The position numbers and the translations under genes were made by a program. Of a stretch of DNA of 64,000 bases, positions 44,557 to 55,095 are shown in pieces. This DNA is from Chlorops oryzae (taxonomy: Eukaryota; Arthropoda; Insecta; Diptera; Chloropidae): assembly GCA_020466095.1 (NCBI GenBank), contig CM035806.1, positions 59,510,845 through 59,574,844 of the forward strand. The letters run 5' to 3'. Below the pieces are notes generated by a model. The model saw only the letters and a list, made by a program, of their open reading frames with translations, had not been told where the DNA came from and made no database searches. Positions within the stretch are counted from its first letter, which is position 1. Each line of letters starts with the position of its first letter.

Positions 44557-46492
44557 AGACACCCATAAAAGAGTTGAACGTGATCTCAAAAATCAACCTA
44601 ATATTGTCCACACAGAGCAGCTGCAAACGTATCAAGCAAAACTTAACAATGTGAAAATTGCTGAGCTCAAAATAATTGCCTTTATATGCATTCATAATCT
44701 ATCATTCACATTGATTACCCCTCTATTAGAACTGATAAAATCCGTTGCTGTTAGTCCAGATGTGGTAAAAGATTTAAAATGTGCAAAGACAAAGGCCACA
44801 GAAACGGTGAATAGTTTATTGGCAGAATTTTTTGGCGAATTGTTGGGTGAACACTTGAGGAATAATAAATTTTCTCTAATAATTGATGAAGCGACTGATG
44901 TCAGTACTTCGAAATGCCTGGCATTAGTAGCACGATATTTTGACAGCCAAACAGGGAAAATCCGCGACCGTTTCATTAGATTAATATAAGTTAAAAATTC
45001 TGATGCCACGTCGTTATTTAGTGCTTTAAAGAGATTTTTCAAACAGTTTAAAATACCTTTCGATAATCTTGTTGGTTTCTCTGCGGATAACGCGCCTGTT
45101 ATGATGGGAGCAATCACAGGTGCTGTGTTTGCCACTTCATGCATTTATGCGCTTCTGCAGCTACTAAAGCCATACCAGGCGACATCGAAATTTTAGTCAG
45201 AGATATTTATTTGTTTTTTGCACACAGTAGCAAACGACAAAAAGAATTTGAAGATATTCAGGAGTATTTTGATTTAAAAAAACATAATATACTCAAAAAG
45301 GCTAACACCAGATGGCTGTCTTTAGAGAAGGCAATAGAAATAATTTTAGAGCAGTGGACTGCATTAGAGTCCTATTTTTCTAGTCATGCGTTTGATCATA
45401 ATAATGATATCGCTTCAAATATATTGTCAAGATTGAACTCCGTAAACAAGTGTTATTTACTGTTCTTAGCGAGTGCGTTGAAAGACATAAACAAAATAAA
45501 CCTAGAATTTCAAGCGGTTAAACCACGATTTCATATTTTGCTTAAGTCACTGAAACTATATTTCAAAAATATATTGAACAATTTCATAAATTTGAGTTCA
45601 ATTAATGCAGAAGCATTTAATACCATAAATTTTGAACAGCAACACATTTATAAACCTCTTCAAGATATATATCTTGGCGCACAAGTACAAATATTTATTC
45701 AAAAACATCTGTTAGCCACTGAAGACATAAACAGAATTCAAGAACATTGCCAAAAATTTTATATTATACTTTGCAAAGAAATCCTAAAGAGAATAAATTT
45801 CGAAGAGCCTGTTTTAAAAGCAGTACAAATTTTAGATCCTGTGTCACTAGGCGAGAGCTAAGTTCCTCTTCTTAACCTTTTCCCAAATTTGGTGAGAGAT
45901 GAGCATCATTTTCAAGAATTGGAAAGTGAATGGAGACTTCTTATTTTAAGTGACTTTTCAAACACAGAGGATAACACAGTAGTGCTTCTACTGAGAGAAT
46001 TTTTTCGCAAATGAAAAATATAAAAACGTCTGCCAGAAATTGTTTGAAAGTAGAGACAGTAAATTCAATTCTTTTGATTAAGGAAGTAATTCCTCAAAAC
46101 GATTTAAAAACATGGACTCCATCTCAAAAAATAATAAAAAAGTACAAAGCCTCGGGCAAAGGGTAAACGTGATTTTTTTTTATACTTAAGAATATATTTA
46201 CATTTCTTTTTTATTTTTAAGAACGCTGTGAATTGTTTTTTTTAACGTTACTTTTAATTTTATGAATGCAAATTGTTCAGTTTTTCTGTTTGAATAAAAT
46301 TTTTTAATTAATAAAAATAAAAGGATGTATTTATGTAAGAAATTTTACAAATTCAATAATGCGTGAAAGTGTAAAAAAAAAAATAATTTTTGTCCTCACT
46401 TCAAAACACTTCACTTTTTTGGTCGTCACTTCAAAGCACTTCATTTTTTCATAAACTTCACTTCGCTCTATTTTCGTCGTCCGACAGCACTG
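44557..46492 (+). pseudogene. hAT transposase relic (second lineage) in the leader of 412-like element 2
   Basis: Readable from about 44557 (RVERDLKNQP) through AELKIIAFICIHNLSF, FSLIIDEATDVSTSK (catalytic D), SADNAPVMMGAITG (second D region), LCASAATKAIP, NTRWLSLEKAI (45300-45340) and a long C-terminal part to 45861, then FYTERIF-like dimerisation residues (ERIFSQMKNIKTSARNC, 46000-46060) to a stop at 46163. The right end with CAGCACTG at 46485-46492 could be the terminal repeat (CAGTGCTG read inward). The BED finger and left end are missing. Frameshifts near 44995 and 45862. Unlike the hAT at 34 kb in sequence. Confidence 0.8.
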
Positions 46493-46775
46493 GACAATGC
46501 TATTTACAAAAAAGTCAAGGGTACATGGTACTGGAAGCTAAACCCTAAAAACTTTCTACCCGGTTCCAAAGACCATTTCAACAAATTCACTTAAGTGTCA
46601 ATCAAAAGTGTGCCGTACCTTGAGTACAACTTGGGTCTCCGAAACGACTCTGAGTACGCAGTGAATTTAGACTACTGAAAATTTCCTTCAACGGAAGAAA
46701 TTAAAAATAATAATAATAAAAACTTTTTGTGAGACTGTACATACATACAAAAAAAAAAACCAAAACTTTTAAAAA
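46493..46775 (+). other. rest of the leader of 412-like element 2
   Basis: Short open stretch with VKGTWYWKLNPKNF near 46520 may be the tail of a small leader ORF split by the hAT insertion (the 44466 ATG, MDPIELDIINHFG, could be its start). Not supported by any homology seen here. Confidence 0.3.
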
Positions 46776-47147
46776 ATGTCGTGGTGGAAAAAAGTCTTAA
46801 GTGCAATCATGATAGCACTTTCGGGATATGAAGTAGGCAAGGAGGTACACAGCAAAGACGACTCTCAACCATTAACAATAGTCAAAGAAGTACCTCTTGC
46901 CAAAGACATTGATAATACAAATTATGACATTATAATAATCATTATCAGCTCAGCAATAATCCTTATCTTGTGTGCGATCTGGCGAAAAATAAAAAACACT
47001 ACAACAACAAAAAAAAATCATCACCATCACCAGCAGCAGCAGCAACAGCAACAACAGCATAAGAACATCAATAACAACATCAGTAGCATTAGCAGCAAAA
47101 GCAGCAGAAGCAGCATCAACAACAAAAACTACTATTACCATATATAA
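46776..47147 (+). CDS. short single-pass membrane ORF upstream of gag
   Basis: 123 codons starting MSWWKKVLSAIMIALSGYEV. A clear hydrophobic segment (residues 50-66, IIIIIISSAIILILCAI) ends in WRKIKN, then a Q/H/N/S-rich low-complexity tail encoded by CAG/CAA repeats (47025-47060). It lies 195 bases upstream of gag on the same strand. Some 412/mdg1-group elements carry a short ORF before gag, but its function is unknown; a membrane-anchored product is suggested by the sequence alone. The frame is intact. Confidence 0.5.
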   Translation: MSWWKKVLSAIMIALSGYEVGKEVHSKDDSQPLTIVKEVPLAKDIDNTNYDIIIIIISSAIILILCAIWRKIKNTTTTKKNHHHHQQQQQQQQQHKNINNNISSISSKSSRSSINNKNYYYHI

Positions 47148-47341
47148 GATAAGTGTCACTTACAAAAAATAAAAAAAAATAAAAAAAATTTTTCCTCTCA
47201 TATATAAATATTTTCATTAAATTTTATAAGATCTCAAATTTCCACTCTCTTAAATAAAATGCATTGAAATTCATTTCAAATTTTGTGTGTGAATGGTTTT
47301 GCAATTATTTTTGGTTTCTTTCATTCCTATTACATTGGATT

Positions 47342-48531
47342 ATGACCAATAACAAATGGACAGACATTTATGAAGTCATAAAAAATTTAAAAGACGAATT
47401 TGACAGATCATACAAATGCATTAATCGACCAATCTTTCCAAAACATAATACATTAACTATGTTAAACATTTAAATGTATTGGTTAGATGTCATAATGACA
47501 TAGGGAGATTTTTAATAACCAAATTCCATCAATTAACAACACAACATCAATCGATTGTGTCAAAAATACAGTTATCTCTAAAAACAAGACTAGATGTTTT
47601 GTTCAAAAGAGCAAATATTGAAATAATAATACCAACTGGAATATTTGACACAATAATTTATTCATGTGACGTATCATCAAATTCGGATTCAGAAACTGTG
47701 ACATTAATTAAGAGTCCATCACCTTTAATCATGACGTCTACAGTAGAATTTTTAAATGCAGCATCTAAACTGTTGCCAGACTTTGATGGAAAAATCGAAA
47801 ATTTACAGAGATTTTTGGATGCTGTGGATCTAGTTAAAATCATAAAAGGTGAACATGAAAACTTAGCAGTCACGTTAATAAAAAGCACACTAACGAACTC
47901 AGCCAGAAATATTATTACCACTGAAAACACCATTGAAGAAATAAAAAATAAATTACTTAGCTCGGTAAAAGGTGAAACAGCTAAATCAGTCACTACAAAA
48001 CTGCTAGCGGCAAAACAAAATAGCAAATCTAGTAATGATTATGCTAAAGAAATTAAAAATCTTTCTAAACAGTTAGAGCTAGCATATATTTCAGATGGTT
48101 TACCACACAAAATAGCTCAAAACTACACAACGGAAACCGTCATAAATACGTTATCAAAAAATGCAAGATCGAAAAAGGCAAAACTACTTTTGCAAGCAGG
48201 AATATACAACACTGCTAGCGAGGCAATTACAAAATTCATTTATTTAAGCACAGACTCCGAAGATTCTGCTCGAATTAATTTAGAAAAAAATAATTCAACC
48301 CAATCTTACAATAGATCCAGAGGCAGATATAATATAATCAAAATTATAGAGGTAGATACAATAACAATAATTACCGAGGGAATAACCGACAATATCAAAA
48401 TCAAAATTTCCAAAATTATCGGAATAATTATAACAATCAAAATACTACTAATCAACAGAGAAACCAAAATTTCAGAGGACAGTATAGAAATCAAAATTCA
48501 GATAGAGGAAGAAGCAACTTTAGTAATGTGA
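47342..48531 (+). pseudogene. gag: gag of 412-like element 2
   Basis: ATG at 47342 (TNNKWTDIYEVIKNL) runs to a stop at 47471; a one-base shift near 47450 joins it to the frame ending 48531. Core motifs match the gag at 5812-7060: LLPDFDGKIENLQRFLDAVDL, GEHENLAVTLIKS, NTIEEIKNKL, and KNLSKQLELAYISDGLPHK. The C-terminal tail is N/R/G/Y-rich in another frame (RG-rich, RNA-binding-like) with I/K-rich shadow frame. Beyond 48550 the sequence changes to an unrelated minus-strand pol fragment. Confidence 0.85.
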
Positions 48532-48549
48532 GAACTATTGAATCCAATC

Positions 48550-49960
48550 CGGAAAAGAAGTTTCGTCATTGGCAGCATAAGTCGGGCAGCATTGGGAATG
48601 AATTTTCGATAGTAGTTTATAAGGCCGAGGACACCCTGGAGCTCTTTCACATTGCGGGGAGCTGGCATGTTTTTGACGCACTCGGCCCTACCTGGATCTG
48701 GCGACACCCCCTTTTCCGAGCAATGATGGCCCAAATAGACTACCTCTTTACGTAGGAAATGGCATTTCTCTGTTTTCAGTTTCAGACGGCTGACCCGCAA
48801 GGCCTGCAGAACCCGCGACAGTCTCTCCTCATGCTGAGCTAGATTTCTACCATAAACGACGATGTCGTCTAAATATACAAAGCAATCAATTCCCTGTAAT
48901 CCTGTTAACACACTATTCATAATCCGTTGAAAGGTTGCCGGGGCCCCTGTAAGGCCAAACGGCATACGCTTAAACTCGTAATGTCCCGTGCCCGTGGTGA
49001 ACGCGGTTTTCTCCCTATCTCTGTCGTCCACCAAGACTTGGTGGTAACCGCTGGCCAGATCGAGGGTAGAAAAATACCTACTTCGTCATAATTGGTCTAA
49101 AATTTTGTCAATCCTTGGAATGGGGAACACCGTTTTCAAGGTAACCTCGTTTAATTGCCTGAAATCGACTACTAATCTCCATTTTTTGATGGTGCTATCC
49201 GCCGATTTCTTGGGCACCAGTATGATTGGAGAGTTCCAAGGTGAGGTGCTGGGCACTATTATGTCCTGGTCTTATAAGTCCTGAACCTGCCTATTAATTT
49301 CCTCTCTGTGGGCTTCCGATAATCTATATTGTCGTCTGTTAATAGTAGCTACCCCTGGCCCGATAGGGATATCGTGCGTTAATACATCTGTATAAGTGAG
49401 GGCCTCCCCTTCTATTTGGAAAACGTCACTAAAATTTTTTACGACATTCTCTATAGAATGCCGTTCCTCTGCGGTCAAGTTGGGGTCTATTTGTAATACA
49501 CGCATGATTTCGTTTATCCTATTTTCCGTTTCGGCATTCTTATCAGAACCGCCGGCCGTTACTTCATGGAACTGTTCTGCCGGTGTGAATCTAATCTCTG
49601 CAGGTTTTACTAACACTGCTGTGTCCTGGGCGTTCAAAATTGGTACGTACGCTATCCCACTGCTAACAGACGTGAGTACTTCTCCTAAAAACAAGTTTGT
49701 CTCTAGCTCCTTTTTGTGTATTACAATATTGCTGTCGGACGAATCCACGCGTATTTTTACCACGCCCGTGGTCCTAGCTGGCATTTTTATTTGTTCTACT
49801 ATGCCTATTCTATTCTCCCTGCGCCTATTTGTTAATTTAAAAGTTATCTCGCCTCCCCTTGGCGAGTCTAAAACAAGAATCCCCCGTCGAGTGTCTATGG
49901 TTTCTCCATGCCATAAAACGTCCCTCCCCAGCAGTCCATCTGCGGGTAAACCTTCATCTT
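48550..49960 (-). pseudogene. pol: 17.6-like errantivirus pol fragment: end of protease and RT
   Basis: Minus strand from about 49955: ADGLLGRDVLWHGE (end of protease), then GVVKIRVDSSDSNIVIHKKE linker, LTHDIPIGPGVATINRRQYR, a stop at 49275, SPWNSPIILVPKK, WRLVVDFRQLN (49180), FPIPRIDKILDQL, another stop near 49090, then the frame 49034-48498 with [44 protein letters not shown] (48875-48845) and LINYYRKFIPNAA. It ends at the junction near 48550. Related to, but distinct from, the pol copies at 12-15 kb and 58-60 kb. Confidence 0.9.
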
Positions 49961-50000
49961 GTTGTGTGTACTGGGGAGAAGGGACCTCTGTAAGCGCCAA

Positions 50001-50957
50001 CAAGGATTCAGTATTTTCCAAATAAAACACTCCTTTTCTCGTTGCAATAATTGTTCATTTATTAAAGTCTTTTTAATATTTCTACTCTATCTTACTTTAC
50101 TGCCCTAATTCCCTAGCTAACACTGAGATCCACACTTTGTCGTCCTGGCTCGTAAGTAGGTGCGCCAAAGTTGAGATCTTCTTAATACTCGGAATGCCAA
50201 TCGATGATAAGTCCATTTTGTCAGTCGAACTTCGCTTTTATAGTCCGATATTGCTCCGTTCGCAATATCGATAGTTGCTAGCGTCATAGATTTCTTCCTC
50301 AGCTAACCTCCCCACGAGCGTCCCTTGGTCACCGTCTATTCTGCATTTCGGCGTTTTCCGGCGATTGCATAAGTGCCGTTGTCTTCTATTTTCGTCGTGC
50401 CATGTATTTACAATCAGCTTAACATGCCGATCACTCCAAAACCCATTCGACATATGTACGGCTTAATGCGAGCCAAGTGCACACACAAAAAGACGTACAG
50501 AACGAAATGCAATACGAACAAGCAAACGCATGCCGCAAACATCCCTTGTTTGTGTGTGGTCCGCATGCTGACTCGGCGGCTCGTGTTCTTTCGCCTTTCG
50601 TCTGCCTGCTTTCCCTTTCGATCGATGGCCTTGAACGATCGATTCTCGGTTGACATTGATATCGACGGTCTGTTTGTCATTACACGACCCTGTTGTTGTT
50701 GTTGCCGTCTCCGGTAACAGTGTCTCTTTTTATGACTTCGAGCGCCGACCGTTGTTGCTTTGTTGAGGCGTTCGATTTCATGCTCGCTCGTGCTGTTGTT
50801 GTTCGAGGTGTTAGGTTTCGAACTCAAACGGTGCCGTTGCATTTGTTTATGATGCATTATTTATTGCACTGCTTTTGGCTTAGCGCTGATAGCGTGCCGT
50901 TGACGATAGAGCTGGCAGCGTTACGTTAGCGTGTGACGTGACGGTTTTGACTCACAA
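50001..50957 (-). repeat. LTR of a 17.6-like errantivirus
   Basis: On the minus strand a purine tract GAAGAGGGGAGGGA (50971-50958) is followed by TGTTGTGAGTCAAAACCG, very like the TGTTATGAGTCAAAC start of the LTR at 8391. A TATAAAA box lies near 50240 and AATAAA near 50062; TGGCGCTTACAGAGG at 49999-49985 may be the primer site. About 950 bases; the right edge is uncertain. Joined within 50 bases to protease sequence, so gag has been deleted. Confidence 0.55.
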
Positions 50958-51180
50958 CATCCCTCCCCTCTTCGGCAAGTCGTGAGCATCACGACTGGTT
51001 TTCTGTCTGAAGGATGCGGTTGTTGTAGCCAGGCATACTTCATGCTTAGTTTCGTCTCGATGATACAGATGAGGCGAGCTGAATACGTTTTTATTAATTC
51101 CGGCTCGTGTTGTTGATGTTGTTACTTGAATGTTGCTAACTCGCTGTTGTGATACTGCCGCTTCTTGATCCATATTTCTC
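50958..51180 (-). other. 3' internal remnant and polypurine tract of an errantivirus
   Basis: A short minus-strand frame (51173-50952) ends at the purine tract that precedes the LTR. It may be the last part of an env or leader of the element to which the LTR belonged as a 3' LTR. No motif recognised. Confidence 0.35.
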
Positions 51181-51554
51181 GCTGCAGTGTAGTGGATATC
51201 TCAGTGAATTCTTCATTTTTTATGAACTAGTGTTTTAGTTTTCGGGATACAATTCAAACGGTGTTACTGGCTAAAATATTCTAGTTCTACGAAATGCTTA
51301 CATAGGCAATACAGTTTTTTATATATATTATTTTTCTTTTTTTTTTTTTTTGTTATTGCGACTCAAAAATATTTTGTCTTGGGACTCTTATAGTTTCTAA
51401 TACATCATATTCTTAAATTTGGTAGTAAATGAAAATACTTATATATATATTTCTTCTTCTTTTTTTTATCCAAAGTACTTCACTAAATCCTTTTTTTTTT
51501 CTTTTTTAAAAATTCATCTGAAGAACAATCAATTACTTAGTATATGGCTCGACA
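51181..51554. other. AT-rich spacer with T-runs
   Basis: Long T and AT runs; no gene or repeat recognised before the inverted-repeat element. Confidence 0.5.
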
Positions 51555-51600
51555 TTTTTGAGAGTGAAAATTACACAGCCACACAAAAAAAAATTTTTGA

Positions 51601-51727
51601 TTTGATCTGGGTATCTCACTACCTCTACCATATGTTTTCGGGGTCGCTGATTCCAAATCCGTTGCCCGTTTTGCTCCATCAGATCAGCATTTTGCCATAA
51701 CCTCAAAAAACCTCAATTCGAGCTATT
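51601..51727 (+). repeat. left arm of 127-bp perfect inverted repeat
   Basis: Starts TTTGATCTGGGTATCTC and ends TTCGAGCTATT. Reverse complement identical to 54872-54998. Confidence 0.98.
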
Positions 51728-51760
51728 GACAGCCACAAAAAAAAAAAAATGTCATGTGCC

Positions 51761-52205
51761 AGAATATAGACCCACCTATTCCTATGTATTTTGATGCGCT
51801 GAATCCAAAAATGACCTTCAAAATTTATTTTGATCGCTCAATTTTCCGCTATTCACCCCCTTCAACCCCCTAATGGCCCAAAATTCGGTTTTTGTTTTAA
51901 ACTCGGAAAATAAATGCATTTTTTATTTTCTGATGCTGATTCCAAATATGTAAATGAAATATGATTAAGATGCCTCGGTTGGCAGTAAGGAGTTACATTT
52001 ATCTAGCAAGTATGTAGTAGTAACTGGACTCGGAACTACGAATCTACTTCTTCCTGTGGTAGCTAACTCTCTTACTTTTGAAAGACCTCAAATATGCGTT
52101 TGATTGAATTAAGCAACCAGAAATTTCATTACGTTGTTTATAATTCTCATTTGGTTTATAAAACTGGACATATAAGATATGTATACAACTTAGAAATATG
52201 CCTTC
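51761..52205 (+). other. 5' region of the DDE-like gene
   Basis: A-run, then AT-rich sequence up to the ATG at 52206. Presumably holds the promoter; no motif could be assigned with confidence. Confidence 0.4.
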
Positions 52206-52706
52206 ATGGCAAAAGTAAGGAAGAAGTTTACGATGCAGGGGAGGGATACCCCAGTATCGGCGGCTGGTCAGGGTGCGAAAGCGGGCCCACAGGCGTCGTT
52301 ATCATGCGACCGCAGCTCTACATTAGTTGGTGACTTGGCTAGTGTGGAGTACAATATTACAAGAAATAAAAGAAAAAACACTTTATCTCACAAGTGTGAT
52401 AGCGATCGCAATGTGTTTTGTTACGTTTGCTGCAAATACGAAGTGAGCTCATTGAGGAAGCCCATAGATGATGATATTAAAGCCACATACAAGGAAATTT
52501 TTAAATTGGATATTGTTCAAAACCGTTATGTTCCCAACATATTATGTAATTCTTGTAGATTAATGTTAAATCGGTCGAAAAAAGTAAAAAAGGCAATTAA
52601 ATTTAGTAATCCAGCAGAATGGAATCAACCAGACAATAAAGAAGACTGCTTTTTTTGTTCGAACAGTGTAAGTAAGAATTTAACTATAAGGCATGGATTA
52701 TTTTAA
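52206..52706 (+). pseudogene. DDE-like transposon protein, N-terminal zinc domain
   Basis: ATG at 52206 opens 166 codons. Residues 73-156 hold paired cysteines: CYVCCKYEVS, a helical KATYKEIFKL stretch, VPNILCNSCRLML, EWNQPDNKEDCFFCSN. This Cys pattern (CxxC ... CxxC ... CxxC) with the W.(E/Q)P..DCFFC ending is what I remember as the N-terminal half of the insect protein family whose C-terminal half follows at 53146. The last 5 codons before the stop lie in an inserted element (52692-53137), so the stop at 52704 is not original. Confidence 0.7.
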
Positions 52707-53137
52707 GGCGGCCGCTCTGGCCGCTCTAGCCACTCTTAATGTAAAATTGGCCACTCTAAATCACAGAATTGGACGCTCTTAAAATATAATTTCGTAATGA
52801 AAACTCGTCGGAAATATGACAAAAATTCTTTCTCTCTTTCTTACGGCAGCGTGAAGCGGTCAATAGCGATAAAAGTGGTACAAACGATTACTTTATAATC
52901 AGCGATTATTAATCATCCCTTCGCTTGTGTTAACGATAGTATGTGTGAAAGCCGACTTAGCCCTAGGAATGCCAGTTGTTTATGTTTCTTTTTCTTTTTA
53001 GTCAACGACACATTTATGTTCCTTATTTTTATGAAAATAAAATACCGTTTAAGTATGTACAAAATTTATGAAAAAAAAATGCATTAAAACCTATATTAAA
53101 AAAGGTCCGCTCTTAATTTTTCTTAAAATAATCTATG
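52692..53137. mobile_element. 446-bp non-autonomous element with 8-bp target duplication
   Basis: CTATAAGG occurs at 52684-52691 and 53138-53145. The insert starts CATGGATTATTTTAAG and ends CTTAAAATAATCTATG, inverted repeats that agree in 15 of 16 bases. Several copies of a (G)GCC(G/A)CTCT motif lie just inside both ends (52708-52780 and 53104-53114). Eight-base duplications occur with hAT and P-type transposons; CATG-starting ends recall P elements. No coding capacity. It splits the DDE-like gene; counting one copy of CTATAAGG the frame is continuous. Confidence 0.8.
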
Positions 53138-54561
53138 CTATAAGGAATAAACATAACATTGTCTATAAGACAGTGTCTTCAGTAAAGAGTCCAATTTTAT
53201 ATGACAAGGACAATAAAGAAACTGTTCTCGAGAATCTGAACGTAATTGAACCTAATGAAATAATGGAAGATGACGAATGTTACCCAGAAACCAACTGTTC
53301 CGATGAAGAATCAGACTATGTTGAAAATACTGAAAAACGTGTCCCAATTCTGGTTTCACAGCCTGTCTTAAACGACCTTGTACGAAATTTAGGCTTGCCA
53401 AAAGACAGTTCAGAATTTTTAGCTTCTTTTTTTAAGCAACACAATTTTCTAGAACCGGGTACAAAAGTATCCGAGTACCGAAATCGAGAGTCAGAATTTC
53501 GGAAATATTTTTCTAAGGATGGGGATCTTGCATATTGCACTAATATTAATGGACTAATGAATGAACTGAAAAAAAATTGCTACAAAGCAACCGATTGGCG
53601 CCTGTTTATCGATTCATCGAAAAGAAGTATTAAGGCAGTGTTACTTCATAATACTAACGTCTATGCTCCTGTACCAATAGCTCATTCAACTGTTATGCAG
53701 GAAAAATACGAAAATATGCAAGTTCTTTTAAAAAAAATTGGCTACGACCTCCATAGATGGCAAATCTGTGGGGATTTAAAAATAATAACTATGTTGCTCG
53801 GCCAGCAGTCCGGATTTACTAAGTATCCCTGCTACTTGTGTCTATGGGATAGTAGAAACAGAGAAAACCATTACAAGGTTAAAGATTGGCCAACTAGAGC
53901 TTCCCTTACACCTGGGTCGCATAATGTCATGAATGAGTCCCTAGTAGACCCTACGAAAATTCTAATTCCTCCTTTACATATAAAACTAGGTCTCATGAAA
54001 CAGTTTGTCAAAGCTCTAGACAAAACAGGTAAATGTTTCAAGTACCTACAAACCGTGTTTCCTCGTGTTTCTGATGCCAAAATTAAAGAAGGGGTGTTCG
54101 ATGGTCCTCAAATTCGAAAATTGTTCAGAGATAATGACTTTATAAGTAAGATGAATGATCAGGAAAAAGCAGCTTGGAAAAGTTTTCGAGAAGTTGCACG
54201 AAACTTCTTAGGAAACCGAAAAAGTCCAGAGTATAAGAAGTTAGTTGCCAACATGATAAAGAACTACGAGAAACTGGGATGCTTGATGAACTTAAAGCTT
54301 CATTTTCTGCACTCTCATCTTGACCAATTTCCCGATAACCTGGGACACTTTAGTGAAGAACAGGGGGAACGTTTTCATCAAGATATCAAAGTTATGAAAA
54401 CTCGCTATCAGGGACGATGGGACGTTAATATGTTGGCAGATTTTTGCTGGATGCTCAAAAGAGAAACACTTGGGCAGGTCAAAAATCGTAAAAGGAATCC
54501 CTTACATAGGTCATTTGAAGAGAAAAGAACCCGATACAGCTCAAAGATGGAGACCGACTAA
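53138..54561 (+). pseudogene. DDE-like transposon protein, catalytic part
   Basis: Open from 53068 but genuinely homologous from about 53146 (RNKHNIVYKTVSSVKSP) to the stop at 54559. Motifs: LGLPKDSSEFLASFFKQHNF; DWRLFIDSSKRSIKAVLLH (first D, near 53610); RWQICGDLKIITMLLG (second D, near 53775) followed by a CYLCLWDSR zinc-like motif; HIKLGLMKQFVKALDK; HFLHSHLDQFP; SEEQGERFHQDIK (E, near 54355); and RWDVNMLADFCWMLKR. D, D and E in this order suit an RNase H-fold transposase. The family is common in insects; I do not know a superfamily name for it. This part is free of stops. Confidence 0.75.
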
Positions 54562-54871
54562 AAAATATTCTATATCATCAGCTTTAAAAAACAGCCCCAA
54601 TAAGGGCTCAATGATGCACAAAACCCGATCGTGCAACCTCCCCGCGGTGTGCATCGGGTAACGCCAATGCCGACGGTACAATTATTCCACAAAACATTAG
54701 ATTACCAAATCTTATTACGTGTCAGTTTTTTTTGAGGTTATGGCAAAATGCTGATCTGATGGAGCAAAACGGGCATCGGATTTAGACTCAGCGACCCCGA
54801 AAACATATAGTAGAAGTAATCAGATACCCAGATCAGAACAAAAAAAAAATTTGTCCACGATATTAAATTTT
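54562..54871 (+). other. 3' region of the DDE-like element with a second, diverged inverted-repeat copy
   Basis: 54728-54835 repeats the right arm (TTTGAGGTTATGGCAAAATG...ACCCAGATCAGA) with several substitutions. A GC-rich CCTCCCCGCGGTGTGCATCGG lies at 54636-54656. Confidence 0.7.
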
Positions 54872-54998
54872 AATAGCTCGAATTGAGGTTTTTTGAGGTT
54901 ATGGCAAAATGCTGATCTGATGGAGCAAAACGGGCAACGGATTTGGAATCAGCGACCCCGAAAACATATGGTAGAGGTAGTGAGATACCCAGATCAAA
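54872..54998 (-). repeat. right arm of 127-bp perfect inverted repeat
   Basis: AATAGCTCGAATTGAGG...ACCCAGATCAAA; exact reverse complement of 51601-51727. Confidence 0.98.
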
Positions 54999-55045
54999 CC
55001 AAAAATTTTTTTTTGTGTGGCTGTGTTATTTTAGTTCTCTTTTTT

Positions 55046-55064
55046 TTTATTCGTCTCAAATACG

Positions 55065-55095
<31 letters not shown>

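Larger units (their letters stand above)
43670..48550 (+). mobile_element. 412-like retrotransposon 2 (5' half)
   Basis: LTR 43670-44398, tRNA-Arg-type primer site 44399, a leader invaded by a hAT relic, a short membrane ORF (46776-47147) and gag (47342-48531). At about 48550 it is joined abruptly to a minus-strand errantivirus pol fragment; its own pol and 3' LTR are not in the window. Confidence 0.75.
51555..55045 (+). mobile_element. DNA transposon with long inverted repeats around a DDE-like gene
   Basis: 51601-51727 and 54872-54998 are perfect reverse complements over 127 bases; weaker pairing extends each arm outward by some 40 bases. A diverged second copy of the right arm lies at 54728-54835. 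Between the arms a gene on the plus strand (52206-54561) encodes a two-domain protein of a family that I know as widespread and repetitive in insect genomes. This architecture is that of an autonomous cut-and-paste element. Target duplication not identified. The gene is interrupted by a 446-base insertion. Confidence 0.75.

Noticed and set aside
49396..50025. 209-codon plus-strand ORF
   Set aside because: Opposite strand of the protease-RT linker of an errantivirus pol fragment; hydrophobic composition is a mirror effect.
50414..50857. 147-codon minus-strand ORF with a hydrophobic C-terminal stretch
   Set aside because: It lies wholly within the minus-strand LTR and shows no similarity to env or any family; LTR U3 regions often have chance frames.
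52700..52720. GGCGGCCGC (NotI site) suggesting vector sequence
   Set aside because: It is part of a repeated GCC.CTCT motif within an element with clear target duplication; no vector backbone follows.
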